DNA of 64,000 bases, taken from Mya arenaria (Eukaryota > Mollusca > Bivalvia > Myida > Myidae). The notes under the pieces are model-generated. The model searched no databases. It saw only the letters and a list, made by a program, of their open reading frames with translations, and had not been told where the DNA came from. Location: NCBI RefSeq assembly GCF_026914265.1, contig NC_069126.1:75891232-75955231 (forward strand), given 5' to 3'. This document shows, in pieces, positions 1 through 11,300 of this stretch. The translations under genes were made by a program, and so were the position numbers. Positions within the stretch are counted from its first letter, which is position 1. Every line of letters begins with the position of its first letter.

Positions 1-1326
1 AAGTGCAGCAGTCCGCTTGTGAAATAAAGAAATTCACTGCTGAAGACCTCAATACTGGTAAGACTGAGAAAGAAATGTTGGATTACTTTTTGGAACAAAC
101 TAAGAGTGAAACAAAGAAAAACAAGTTGATAAAACAAAGAGAGGGAGAAATAAAAAAGGTGATAGTTGAAAATAAGCCACAATTGACTTATTCTGACAAT
201 ACTTATAAAAGTACTTTGGATACAGTTAAAACTACCAGAGATGACAATAATGTTTCTGATCAAAAAGTTGATGAACAAAGTGAGAACAAAAGACATAATA
301 CATCTCCGAGTGATGTTATAAATGAATTAAATACTGATAGTACATTAGGTGCTGCAGAGACAGAAGAAACTCAGAAAATAACAGATGAAGTGGATAATAG
401 TGTTAGTGATGTTACAAGTGAAGTTCAAAAGAAAACCAATCAGTTGAAAAGGAAATCAAAGACTTATTCAAACATTGAACCAAAACATAGTAAGATAGTC
501 AAAATGGACAAGAACGAAAGCAAAGGGACTAATGACCAACAAGTAGATGATAAAATTACTTATGTTCCAAGGAAAACATCCAGACCTAGAAAGCAGAAAG
601 TAGAATATGTTGTTAGAGAAGATACATCAAAGAAAAATAGAGTGTCAAAGAAAGTAAAGGATATGGAACAACAAAGTGAAGAAAAACAAATTGTGAATGA
701 AAGAATGGTTGATGTTGATTTAGAAAAACTTATAAATGTGTCAGATTGTGATGACAAATATATCATCCATTTATATCCAATGTCAATTTTAGATTTGTTA
801 CCAGAAACTGAAAGAGATATTGTTGTTGAAGTTTCAGTAGATTCTAAATATAATACCAAACCATTTAGTTCACAAAATACTAAAAGTAATGGAAGTCTGT
901 CAAAGTATTTCTTATCAATACATAAAGACACCAAAAGAACAGTTGCTAAAAGGTTGACGAGGCAAAGAACAAGAAAGGATGCAAAACTAGAACAGTCGGA
1001 AAACGAAATTGACAATCAGGCCAAAGAAGATGTAAATGACTCCATTGACATGGATATTTGGGATGAATTAAAAAGCAAACAAATTGATAATCAAGACAGT
1101 TGTGAAACTAATACCCTAGTGAAACATGATGATAATCCAGTGAAGAAAGACATTGCTGCGGAAACTAAAATTGAATCTGTCATGAAGGATGGAACGGTAG
1201 ATGATGTGGAAACTGGTGGTCTACAGGAGTTGGAGGCTGAAGATTTGAACACCCAGGGAAACACTGAGGGAACGAAGAGAATAAAGAAGAGAGGAAAGCA
1301 ATACACTACTGTAACTAATGAGGATG
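1..1326 (+). CDS. Shared upstream exon: charged, disordered region of the zinc-finger protein
   Basis: About 441 residues, open from base 3 with no convincing start, so the exon probably began further upstream. The composition is Lys/Glu/Asp/Ser/Thr-rich and looks disordered. It has several basic clusters that could act as nuclear localisation signals (for example RKTSRPRKQK near residue 198 and RLTRQRTRKDAK near residue 318) and acidic stretches. The C-terminal part, KKRGKQYTTVTNEDG, is followed at 1327 by a gtaaaa donor. Without splicing the frame would close at 1356-1358. Splicing after the first base of a Gly codon joins in frame to either cassette. No BTB or other known N-terminal domain is seen in the visible part. 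Confidence 0.7.
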
Positions 1327-4300
1327 GTAAAAATGCACTTTCAGTCTCCTATTCATGAATTGTTAATATCATTTTAAAAAGGAAAATATCAATAATAAAC
1401 ATTAAATATTATAAGTCATTAGTTAAATGTGAGGATATCTATCCATTAGAGTATGTTACCATATATACTAATAAGAATGATATTTGTAAGTTTATTAGGC
1501 AAGGCCACTTTAGTGGACAGGAATTGGGTCCCACATTAAATTTCAAAAAAAGCAAGGCCACTTTAGGGGACAGGAATGGGGTCGCAGATGAAATTTAAAA
1601 AATAGAAAAAAAAAGATTAACATTATTATAAAACATCTTGTTAACCTGGTAGCAAGTAAAATACACTTTTTGATGGTGACCTGCGACCCATAATTTGGCT
1701 AAAAAAATAGTAGATTGAGAACCCTGTGTTTGCATGGTATGCTTTTTATATGTTGACAAATTACTTAGTGATTTGCTTATGTTTGCCAAAAGACTGATGT
1801 CTTTAGATTACTGCCAACGATACTTTATTGCATTCAGACGGTGATTTAAATTTTTTGACTGAAGACCTTTGACCATTTGGTAAGTGTCATCTTGTAAATC
1901 ATATATTTTTGCCATTCTAATTTTAACGTTTTACATAACAATTTTTCCCAATTTGTCAGCATATAAAAGTTATTATCTACTTACACTTATTTAAATTTTA
2001 CAATAAAACTTCACATTAAACAAGTCAGGATATGTTGTTGAAAGAACCCCAAAATGTAACAAAACATAAATTTCATGTTTTAACATGACTCCTTCTGATG
2101 ATTTATTTTTCATGGTGTTTAAAATATTTGCAGGCAATCGCAGCTATCAGTGCCCAAAGTGTGGCTATGTGACCAGTTACCAGGGTAACATAACATCCCA
2201 TCTACGCACACACAAGGACAAACGTGACTACATCTGTGAAACATGTGGACGGGCGTTCATGTCCACCCTCATCCTGCAGAGACACGCAATGGTTCACTCA
2301 AACAACAGACCTTTCCCCTGTCAACTCTGTGGACAGGCATTCAAATGTAGGTATAAACCCTATCACTGCCATATAAACCCTATCACTGTCATCTGTGCCG
2401 ACAGGCTTTCAAATGCAGCTATAAACCCTACTCTTAATAAACTGTTCAGACTTTCAAAATTAATGTAGGTATATACCCTGTCACTTTCATCTGACATTCT
2501 GTGCGGACAGGCTTTAAAATGTAGGCTTTTGTTTCTTTTGTCCTCATTCGCTGTTTCTTTTATCCTTGTCATCTGCTATGGTTGCTATTGTTCCTTTCAT
2601 CCTTGTCATCTGCTATGGTTGCTATTGTTTCTTTCATCCTTGTCATCTGCTTTGGTTACTATTGTTTCTTTTAGCCTTGTCATCTGCTTTGGTTGCTATT
2701 GTTTCTTTCATCCTTGTCATCTGCTTTGGTTGCTATTGTTTCCTTCATCCTTGTCATCCGCTTTGGTTGCTATTGTTCCTTTCATCCTTGTCATCTGCTA
2801 TGGTTGCTATTGTTCCTTTCATCCTTGTCATCTGCTATGGTTGCTATTGTTCCTTTCATCCTTGTCATCTGCTATGGTTGCTATTGTTCCTTTCATCCTT
2901 GTCATCTGTTAGGTTGCTATTGTTCCTTTCATCCTTGTCATCTGCTTTGGTTGCTATTGTTCCTTTCATCCTTGTCATCTGTTATGGTTGCTATTGTTCC
3001 TTTCATCCTTGTCATCCGTTATGGTTGCTATTGTTTCTTTCATCTTTGATATCAACTATGGTTTCTTTTATCCTTGTCATATGTTATGATTGCTTTTGTT
3101 TCTTGGTCCTTGTCATTCGCTTTGATGCATGGCTGACATCTGCTACGGTTGCTATTGTTTCTTGTATCCTTGTCATCAGCTTGGTTTGCTTGTCTTTTTT
3201 GAATTGTTGGCATCCACTAAGGTTGCTATTTAGGCCTTTATCTGCCCATCTCCTCACAGGTCAGAATATCTGTCCCATTCCCAATGCCAGATATATATTT
3301 TTTTCCCAATTTCAAGAAAAAAATCCCAAATGAGATGAAATTGCTGTCTTGAAAAGCCTTAATTCTCATTTTTTTAGAGAAATTTTTCCCATAATGTTAA
3401 GTATTTTTGTTCCCAATATTGCCAATTAAAACGCGACTTGAAAAAAACAATGCCCTGTTTTTGTTCCTTGATTCTTGTCATCCCCTATGGTTGCTTTTGT
3501 TTTTGCATTGTTGGCATCTGCTGGTAGGGATGCCGATGTTTTTTTGTCTATTTCTTATGATAACAGTGTATAGTTTTTTTACTGTAAGATGCACAAGCTC
3601 CATACAAAAAATGTTTCTGTCTTCTTTTAAAATCAAACTTGATTACATTTGTCCATGATTGACCAATGAAAGAACATTGGAATAGATATTTCAAAGGGTG
3701 AAATTCAGAATGGAAAAGTGCAGTTAATCCACAAAGATTGCCTTATTTCTTGAGACAGTCCCTTTAATGAAGGTAATAGTTATTATGACTTGTATCTCAT
3801 AAGAGTTAAACCTTATTTATAGCAATTTTTCATTCTTCAGGTCACAACCATCTGAGACAACACCTATCCCGCCATCTTGGAATAAAGAAATACCTGTGTG
3901 ATACCTGCTCCAAGGGATTTGTTACAAAGGGTGATCTCAACAAACACATGCGGAAACACACGGGTGCTACCCCCTACCAGTGCCCACACTGTGGTTTAAA
4001 GTTTACAGAAATCAGCGCCCAGTATCGACACATTAAGAAAATTCATAGCATTCCGGCTATTGGGCGGTTTATGTGTACATTATGCTCGCAGAAGTTTTCA
4101 AAAGCTTCACTGGGGCATAAACACTTGGGGAAATGTCATTCCGAAGTGGTCAAGAGCGAGACAAGTAGGAAAATGTTGTTGTCTTATATCATAGTAGTGA
4201 GAGATGTGGATTCGAGGGACAAAGACGTTCATTTAGATGGGAGGGATAGGGAATCAGAAATCACACTTCAGACACTGTGCTTTACTGAGCTAAGTGGCTT

Positions 4301-7300
4301 ACAGTTGTCGAGGGAACACAATAGTGCTTATATTGAAGGGCAGGTTCCAACATTGATACAGGATAGAAATACACCGGGACAAAACCCAATGGAATTCATG
4401 GGCGGACCCACAACTATTTAAGGATTAGGCCATATCAAACTGATTGTATGTTTAGAGTCAGGTTCCAATTTCCAAAACCTACCCAACCGGCAGGGAAAAG
4501 CAGACAAAGTGCCATAGAAAAACAAATCTTTTTTCTCTTGAAAACAAATGATCTCTAGCAGATAGCAAAATTCACCAATGAAATCCCAAAAGAAAGCATT
4601 ATATTCATTTGCAGATCCACACATCTAGAAAAATGATCTTCTCACTGTATATTTCGTCAGATCGAGGTTATTTTAAAAATTAAGCTCTAAAAAATCATAT
4701 TGCTTTGCTTAATTTAGATTTTGGTAAATGGTGTTGTTGTTTTTTATTCTGAAGCTTACAAATCTTCCAACCATATGATGCTAAAACATAGAACCAATTT
4801 GTAGTTTCCCTACATCAGATTATATCAAATCAATAGGCTACTTATTATATGTAATTAATTATTTATTGGTTAAGTTTTATGTAAAGTGGTAAATTGTATG
4901 CATTTAGAAGTTATTATATGTTGTATTAATAAATCGTTTATTGTTGAATTTGTATTATCGGTTATAAATATGTATTGTTTATTTTGAATCAGATCTTGAT
5001 TGTATAATGTAATACATGTGTTCTTGATTCGTATTTGGCTCAAACTATGGTAATAAAATCATAAACTTGTATACTGGTAATTAATTTTATCCATAGTACT
5101 AGTCTGATTAATACCGTTTATCAATAGACTCATTGCTTCATGTTAATTGTGGAGGAAAATGGGTATATGTTCAAGCTTAATTTCATGAAACCATCTACTG
5201 GTATGTTCTGGTATTGGTACTGGATAAGAACAGTGGCAAAACAGTTGAATCTTTAAAATGTCCTATAAAAACATGGTGTGAATAAGAATGACTTGCCAAC
5301 ACTTAACACAATTTACAGTTGGTCTGTTTTTCAAATTTCAGTATATTTGTGGTTGTTTATAGAAAATCAAATTGAACTCAATGATTTACATGGCATACCA
5401 GCGTATTTCCACTAAATGTGTTATAACCCCTTATTTACATAACAGGATTTTTGTTTATTTTATGAACATTTTCCTCTCAAATATAAGATAGATATTTTTT
5501 ACACTCATGTACCAAAAAACAAACCACAGGAGTAGTTTGAACAAAACATGGCTTCAATGTATCAAACTTTTAGATTACCTCCCTTTCAATCAAAATTAAA
5601 GTAACTTCATCAGTGAATGTCAGCTTGATAAAACTTTCCATATGTTAACTGTTGGCCAATATTGATATTTTCTTGGTTATTTGTGTAACAGTTCTGGGTT
5701 TAACTCACTTGAAGCCAATGAATTTCTCATTGTATTTTCATTGATTGAAACGTGAGTCTGTCAAAATCAGCTTTTCGATTAATAAGCATTATGGCTATCA
5801 CCATTTTCATATTTTTACAGAGATGTTCAACTAACATGTTTTATTTTCAAAATCAGTTTTAATTGGTGTTGAATTTTATACTAATTCTGTAATGCTCAAT
5901 GTGATTTGGTTTGATAAGCATTTGAAAGTTACCATATCTCTTTTAATTTAAATTATATTATCTTGAGATGTCAGCAAAAATGTTGAACAGGATTTACAAA
6001 TGTCAAACAGGAATGATTGCACTAACACTTTTAATTCGTAAAAGTGTTGAGTGACCAATTAGAAGAGTGTTTCAATGTATATAAATAATGAACCTCTTTT
6101 CTAATTAATGTGATTGGCTATACTTAATAGAGAATTGTGGCCCTTTGATCAACTAAGAAAGTTTGGTTAAAATCTTAGGGCAATTTTGTTTTTTAACTCC
6201 CATCTAAAATACCATAAATTCAATGGACTTCATACTTCATGCATACACGTTGACATCGATCAGTATAAACATATGTGTTGATGACGATGTACACTGTACA
6301 AGTCGAAATAAACTGTATGTCTGTCTTCACACAGTTGTTCCTATCTATACGACACAATTAGGTTGCGTTATTCCATATTAAACTTAATACACGTTATGGC
6401 CTATGATTGACCTTTTACTCATTTATTTGACTTTTTGATTTTTTTTCTGTGATTGGCACATATAACATCATTAATGCATTCATTTTTTGACAAGAAGTTC
6501 TATAGTCGAGCGCTCTGTCCTGCGACGGCCAGTGTTGATTAGGCTTTCGTCTTGAAAAAAAAATGCTATCCTCATTTCCTTTTGAAAAGAGTTCGAGAAA
6601 TAATATTGTGCTTTAAATTGCCCACATAATGCAGGAAATAAAGCGTTAAAGAGCAAATCAGGGTGTGTCGGCATGCCCGCCTCCCGTCTTGTGACATTAG
6701 TTTTAAAATTACTGTTGACCGTACATTTGACCTTCGACCTACTAACTCTAAAAACAATATGGTTATCTGCTGGTTCAACACAACCTACTTCAGAAGTTTT
6801 ATGGTGCAGGGGTCAAGGATTTAAAAAAAAAGGCCGACTGTCGACTGATCGACAGTAACACCGGTTTGCCTCTTTTCTAACGCCAATGTGTCGGGGATAC
6901 CCAGAGTCCACTATTATCACCAGAAATCTAATTAAACCAAAAAAAACGACGAGGAAAGTTCATATGAATTTGTGAGAAATGTGCTATACAATTGGCCAAA
7001 GAAATTGCGGAAAATGAGATCGTTGACAAAAAAATGCTGAAATATATTGTGAAACATGTGATTCTATACGTATCAATCACAAAAATGGTGTACACAAATG
7101 CCACTTTTAATATCAGTTTTGATAATTGTCTCTATTCCAGGCAAACAGTTCAGCTGCCGACACTGTGTCTTTACCACTCCCCTCCGCGAGTATCTCGCCA
7201 GTCACGTTAGGCAGTTACACATGACGTCACGTCATTACCAGTGCGAGACGTGTGGACAGACGTTCCGTAGCCATGGCAACCTCGCGGCACATACGCGGAT

Positions 7301-8396
7301 ACACGTCGGCAACTATCGCTTTCACTGTGATAGATGCCCGAGCAAATTCACAGGTAAGAAATAAAATACAATTTCAGGGTTGTTTAATGTTGCGCCGATG
7401 ATGACGTCATCATCATAACTTTTAGTCCTGACCAATACATCTCGTTAACCGTTCCTTTATCGTCGAAGTGTTCTTTTGTAACTTTTAAAAAATAATATCA
7501 ATTTTATATTGAACATTCTCTAAACAGTTTGCTGTATACGGATCTTGTTTGAAATTGAAACAATCTCACAGCCATTATATGAGGACGCATTGCGTTTGGC
7601 TATCATTTTCGAAGCACAATACAGTATATTCTGATTGCTTGTGGAATGTTGTCCATGTTACTAAGCAGATAATTGTCGCTTTTCAGACCAGAGCAACTTC
7701 CTTCAGCACCAGCGGCGACACGAGGGAATCAAGCTGCACGTGTGCGATCACTGCGGGAAATCCTTCGTGACTTCTTCAGATATGCGCAAGCACGTGCGCA
7801 CGCATACCGGGGAACACCCCTTCACTTGTGACCAATGCGGACGGACTTTTAAGGACGGTAGTTCGTGGAAAAGACATGTTAAGCTGCATGAGACTGACAA
7901 GAATGTGTTTGTGTGCTCTCTTTGTAGGAAAAGGTATTCTAGAATTGATTTATGCAACCAACACATAAAGAAAACTCACGCAAACGAACCTCCTGGATCC
8001 GTGACGTCACTAATATTAGATGCGAAAACCGCCAGTTCCTTTCCGAGCGAGTCACAAACTCGTAGCAAAAAACAAATGAGGTCTGCGCAGTCAATACCAT
8101 TCGATACCAATTTTTCTCCAAGAGAATCGAGCCTTCGTCAGACATTTAAGAGTCTGACAGAAGTGGCATCGCAAAGACTTATTCAGGAAAATTACGAGAC
8201 AACGCTTCATCCGTCGGCAGTCACTGACTTTTCGCAGCGGCCATTTTCTGTGCAATCAATGACGTCATACCCGCTGGTGACGTCGTTAGCATCTTTACAG
8301 ACGCAAAATATACCTGTGACCGTCGATCCTTTTATATTCCATCAGCCACGGAGAGATAATGTTATTAGTTACTTTATGTCAACACCAAAGACATAA
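1..8396 (+). CDS. C2H2 zinc-finger gene with two alternative six-finger 3' cassettes (gene-level span, 5' incomplete)
   Basis: Predicted nuclear DNA-binding protein. The model joins a long charged exon (open from base 3, ending at 1326) to cassette A (2134-2346, 3841-4421) or cassette B (7141-7353, 7687-8396). All junctions are GT-AG and phase 1: donor gtaaaa at 1327, acceptors at 2133 and 7140, internal introns 2347-3840 and 7354-7686. Splicing rebuilds perfect C-x2-C-x12-H-x3-H fingers across both internal introns, which is strong support for the joins. I see no promoter or start exon for cassette B between 4421 and 7141, so use of the shared upstream exon is the simplest reading. That sharing is inferred; B could instead belong to a separate gene with an unseen first exon. 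The start codon lies outside the window. The arrangement recalls insect lola and Broad, where one N-terminal part is spliced to alternative finger exons. Confidence 0.72.
1501..1603. repeat. Two-copy tandem duplication, about 53 bp
   Basis: Two diverged copies starting with aaggccacttta at 1501 and 1554, each followed by a ggacagga motif and an A-rich end. They lie in the intron between the charged exon and cassette A. The rest of this intron (1327-2133) is AT-rich and shows nothing else. Confidence 0.7.
2134..2346 (+). CDS. Zinc-finger cassette A, exon 1 (fingers 1, 2 and first half of 3)
   Basis: 213 nt, entered and left in phase 1. It encodes finger 1 (CPKC...HLRTH), finger 2 (CETC...HAMVH) and the first half of finger 3 (CQLCGQAFK). 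The acceptor is tttgcag ending at 2133. The donor is gtaggt at 2347, chosen because joining to 3841 creates the Cys codon TGT and gives exactly 12 residues between the second Cys and the first His. Reading past the donor gives only repeat-like sequence. The length equals that of the first exon of cassette B. Confidence 0.85.
2388..2530 (+). repeat. Degenerate intronic copies of the cassette A exon end and donor
   Basis: The exon end at 2326-2375 (motifs ctgtggacaggcattcaaat and gtaggtataaacc) is echoed inside the following intron. ctgtgccgacaggctttcaa occurs at about 2392, gtaggtatatacc at 2465 and ctgtgcggacaggc at about 2500. This looks like local tandem duplication of the exon-intron junction, leaving decoy donor-like sites. 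Confidence 0.6.
2527..3230. repeat. 37-bp minisatellite in the cassette A intron
   Basis: The unit contains ccttgtcatctgctatggtt and gctattgtt. Successive copies start at 2564, 2601 and 2638, a 37-bp period. About 13 good copies run to about 3050, with degenerate copies to about 3230 and a stray one near 3465-3525. Because 37 is not a multiple of three, the array reads open in several frames, giving spurious Cys/Leu-rich ORFs. It lies inside intron 2347-3840. Confidence 0.9.
3841..4421 (+). CDS. Zinc-finger cassette A, terminal exon (end of finger 3, fingers 4-6, tail)
   Basis: The exon starts right after cattcttcag. It completes finger 3 (HLSRH), then encodes finger 4 (CDTC...HMRKH, with the linker TGATPYQC), finger 5 (CPHC...HIKKIH) and finger 6 (CTLC...HLGKCH). 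A tail of roughly 90 residues without recognisable domains ends in GGPTTI and a stop at 4419-4421. Polyadenylation motifs AATAAA follow at 4928 and 5052. Fingers 3-4 and their linker resemble those of cassette B (LGIKKYLCDTC against EGIKLHVCDHC; GFVTKGDLNKHMRKHTG against SFVTSSDMRKHVRTHTG). Confidence 0.85.
4422..7140. other. 3' UTR of isoform A and spacer or intron between cassettes
   Basis: AT-rich sequence with AATAAA motifs at 4928, 5052 and 6307 that could end isoform A transcripts. It would be intronic in isoform B. There is no start exon, no promoter I can defend and no repeated element apart from a short perfect inverted repeat at 6024-6048. Short ORFs here are not gene-like. Confidence 0.5.
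7141..7353 (+). CDS. Zinc-finger cassette B, exon 1 (fingers 1, 2 and first half of 3)
   Basis: 213 nt, phase 1 in and out, the same as cassette A exon 1. It follows an acceptor tctattccag ending at 7140 and is closed by a strong caggtaaga donor at 7354. It encodes finger 1 (CRHC...HVRQLH), finger 2 (CETC...HTRIH) and the start of finger 3 (CDRCPSKFT). The bases upstream of 7141 in the same frame are hydrophobic, intron-like sequence, so a start codon inside that stretch is unlikely. Confidence 0.85.
7397..7414. promoter_or_regulatory. 18-bp palindrome centred on a CRE octamer
   Basis: gatgatgacgtcatcatc is a perfect palindrome holding TGACGTCA, the CREB/ATF site. It lies 43 bp inside the cassette B intron. 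Three further TGACGTCA sites fall in the neighbouring coding exons (7222, 8002, 8260). A regulatory role is inferred. Confidence 0.35.
7687..8396 (+). CDS. Zinc-finger cassette B, terminal exon (end of finger 3, fingers 4-6, tail)
   Basis: The acceptor cgcttttcag ends at 7686. Joining in phase 1 to 7353 makes an Asp codon and completes finger 3 with exactly 12 residues between Cys and His (ending HQRRH). Then come finger 4 (CDHC...HVRTH), a canonical linker TGEHPF, finger 5 (CDQC...HVKLH) and finger 6 (CSLC...HIKKTH). The tail of about 130 residues is Ser/Thr/Gln-rich and disordered, and ends with STPKT and a stop at 8394-8396. Its tail is unlike that of cassette A, so the two predicted isoforms differ in both DNA-contact residues and C-terminus. 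AATAAA motifs occur downstream at 9767 and 10135. Confidence 0.85.
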
Positions 8397-11300
8397 CTAT
8401 ATAAGTATCGTCCATGTGTTTCCGGTGCAGATGGGAACATCCGACCCGAGGACAAGTTTTCAGGGGGGCAATGTGCATTCTGTATTGTTTGATTTGTATG
8501 CGTGTGTTTTACTAAGAAGCGTAGCTTTTATATAATATTTATTTTAGTCTTTTGGAAAGTATACGATGAAAAAGATTGAAGTGTTATGATAGCCTGTTTG
8601 TGTTTGTGTTGTCGTTGTCGTGGCTTTGGTGTCGCGCGAAACTTCCATTTTGGCGATAACTGAAATAGTTGAATATATCCTCATGAAACTTGGTACACAT
8701 GTTAACACGAACATTGCGCGTTGTAGCAAGTCACATAACTCTGGCTAAAATATATTTTGACTATGTCCCTTAGCTAACAAAGAAAAACGGACGATCGTCG
8801 GCATCCTCTGTCGGGGCTCTTGTCTCATCTTAATACACTTATATACATGTAGACTGACTAACAACTTAAAAGTACAGCTTAAAAGTACGAAGTTAAGATA
8901 GATGCACAAAAAAAACGTATTATATTCAATGCATTAAGATGTTAAACTCATATGAATTTAATGAAAAAACATGTGTTTGTGTACTTGGGGTACAGATAAA
9001 AAAATATAAGCGATGTTTTGGCACAGTTTTTAAATGGGAAATCATTAGTGGCTACTATCCTATCAATTGAAAACCATTTTATAAACACTAATATTTATAT
9101 ATGATATGTTTTTTTTGTTTTGATCATTTAAGTCAGAAACGTGAAACATAATAATGCATTTTAGTTAATATGTTCCTTTTGTGCACCTTTCCAGACTTTG
9201 TAGCTTTCAACCATGGAGTATTTGAAATCAGTCCATGAGATAATTCGTGGGGGAGGGGGGTAGGGTATACATGTGCCAGTTTCATTTCTTCAGATTGATA
9301 TTATTAGATCTCGGGTTTTATCTACACCTGCATTTTAGCCTTTTGTATTTTTTTTGACTTTATAACTCCCACTGACTCATCCATTGTTACAATTTGATAA
9401 ACCTGTGCGATATATTCTTCGTAATCGTTTTGAATAATGTTTTGTTTCCGTTTAAGATGGCTTAGATTACTTTTTGAGGAAGTAAATATTTAAAAAAGAT
9501 TGTGTGCTGTGTTTAATCCTAAACTGTAGGATGTTTAATCTGTAAAGAACATAGCAAAACAGAAACAATATCCTGTGGCTATTTTGTAATTTTGTCCGCT
9601 CAAATTAAGAAAGCTGTGAAAGTTTCTATTGTAGTACATCTTTTGATGTGATGATGGTGTGATTGTGTGTTGATACCGTTTAAGGAAATCCCGCGTATTA
9701 TCGTGCAATGATAGGGCTTTAAGAAAAGATGATAGGAGACAAGGAAAACAATCTAACATAATATTGAATAAAGTAAGATAATAAGCTTAATTTAAGGATT
9801 TATAAAATTACATGCAGATCGATTACTGAGCTATCATTTTCGTAAGAACCTGTATTATTTGATGATTATTTTATTCAATTTATGTAACAGACAGTGCAGT
9901 CGAATCCCCTGATTTTGCGGATAATTAACTATGTCGCCGAAAAAGACCATTTTTTAATAGCACACCTTATTGTAGCCCCAAACGCTGTCATGTACTACAA
10001 GTTTATTTATTTCAATGAATATGTCCATGCCTCTTGAGATATATTACGAGTTTAGGAAATCGCATCGAAATTCTTGATCAATCGTTGCTCTTTTGGTTTT
10101 AAGCAATTTGAAAAAAAAATGTTCAGACGACAAGAATAAAGCAGAAAGACGTTTCGTAAGACTTATATGCATAATAATATCGTCCTTATTACACTCATGA
10201 ATGCATCTATATAAAGTGTATAGCGTTTGTGAAATTTTAATATTATAGCAGATGTGAAAGCACGTTTTATTTATCTGACATACATTGAGCGGAAACTATT
10301 GATTCCACTTTCACAGGTTTCTATTCAAAATGTTGATAAAGGCGGCGACCACTCGTCTGCTGATGACCAAAGAAAGCCACCAATTAAAGGGCGACAACTT
10401 CACATGATTGGTGACAAAATCCGCTCACCTGGCTGTCAGTTGTAGCGCATGGCTGCTTTATATCTATTCGGGACGTACATCAACGTGCAGTTGACAATAA
10501 CATGCTATAGACACTGTAACTTCACTTAGTGTTTTATACTTTTAATGGAAAGTGTGGGAAGTAACTGTATACGTCTGGAATACCGTGACATAGCGTGAAA
10601 CTGTAAGTAATGCTGTTTATGTTAATACTTACTTCTTTGCGATATCGTATAACATTTTATTTTGCTGAATAGACGATCCACTAAGTTGATGTCATACAAG
10701 TGCTTTAAACCGCTCGATCGTACCTTATATGTCGCTCATATGCTATATGTCAGAATTAAAACAAATATGGAATGGTGGCGATTCCTGGTCGTTTTAAAGC
10801 GAGAAATTGTACTCATCGTCGGAATGCCGACTTAGTGCCGTAGAATGTCATTCTGTAACGCAAAGGGTGGCACGTACTTTCCGACGACGTAAGGAATTCT
10901 TTTAAGAACGCCATTTGTCGTTCAGATTCTTATTAAAACCTTTTAGTACATTAAGAATCTAAAATTTGCATTGCAACCCCATGATTACCCGTACCCGGAA
11001 AACGACAACCTGGTACATGGGAACTTCACAGCTTCCATTCCACCATTATTGTACCATATCGCCTTGAACAAACCTCGTTTGATAAGTTATTAATGTTCGA
11101 GCCTGATAAATGGGTATTAGATGGAGGAAGCCTGGTATTTATTTGGCGAGTTACATCAGAAATAGGCGGGTAATGAGATAAATCGTGGGTTTAGCATGAT
11201 AATAGCGAGCGTTGGTGGTGACAGAAACATCTGCCCGGTAGAATTGGACTGTCTAGTCTGCATTTGCACTGTTTCAGCGTTTGGTTTTGTATATATCATG

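Noticed and set aside
2529-3333. Cys/Leu-rich ORFs in the zinc-finger intron
   Set aside because: 37-bp minisatellite frames between confirmed donor (2347) and acceptor (3841).
6024-6048. Perfect 10-bp inverted repeat with 5-nt loop (aacactttta / taaaagtgtt)
   Set aside because: About one such hairpin is expected by chance in a window this size; no neighbouring element supports a function.
6992-7140. Possible in-frame starts just before cassette B
   Set aside because: The stretch reads as intron (hydrophobic, AT-rich) and ends in a good acceptor; exon 7141 matches the phase of cassette A instead.
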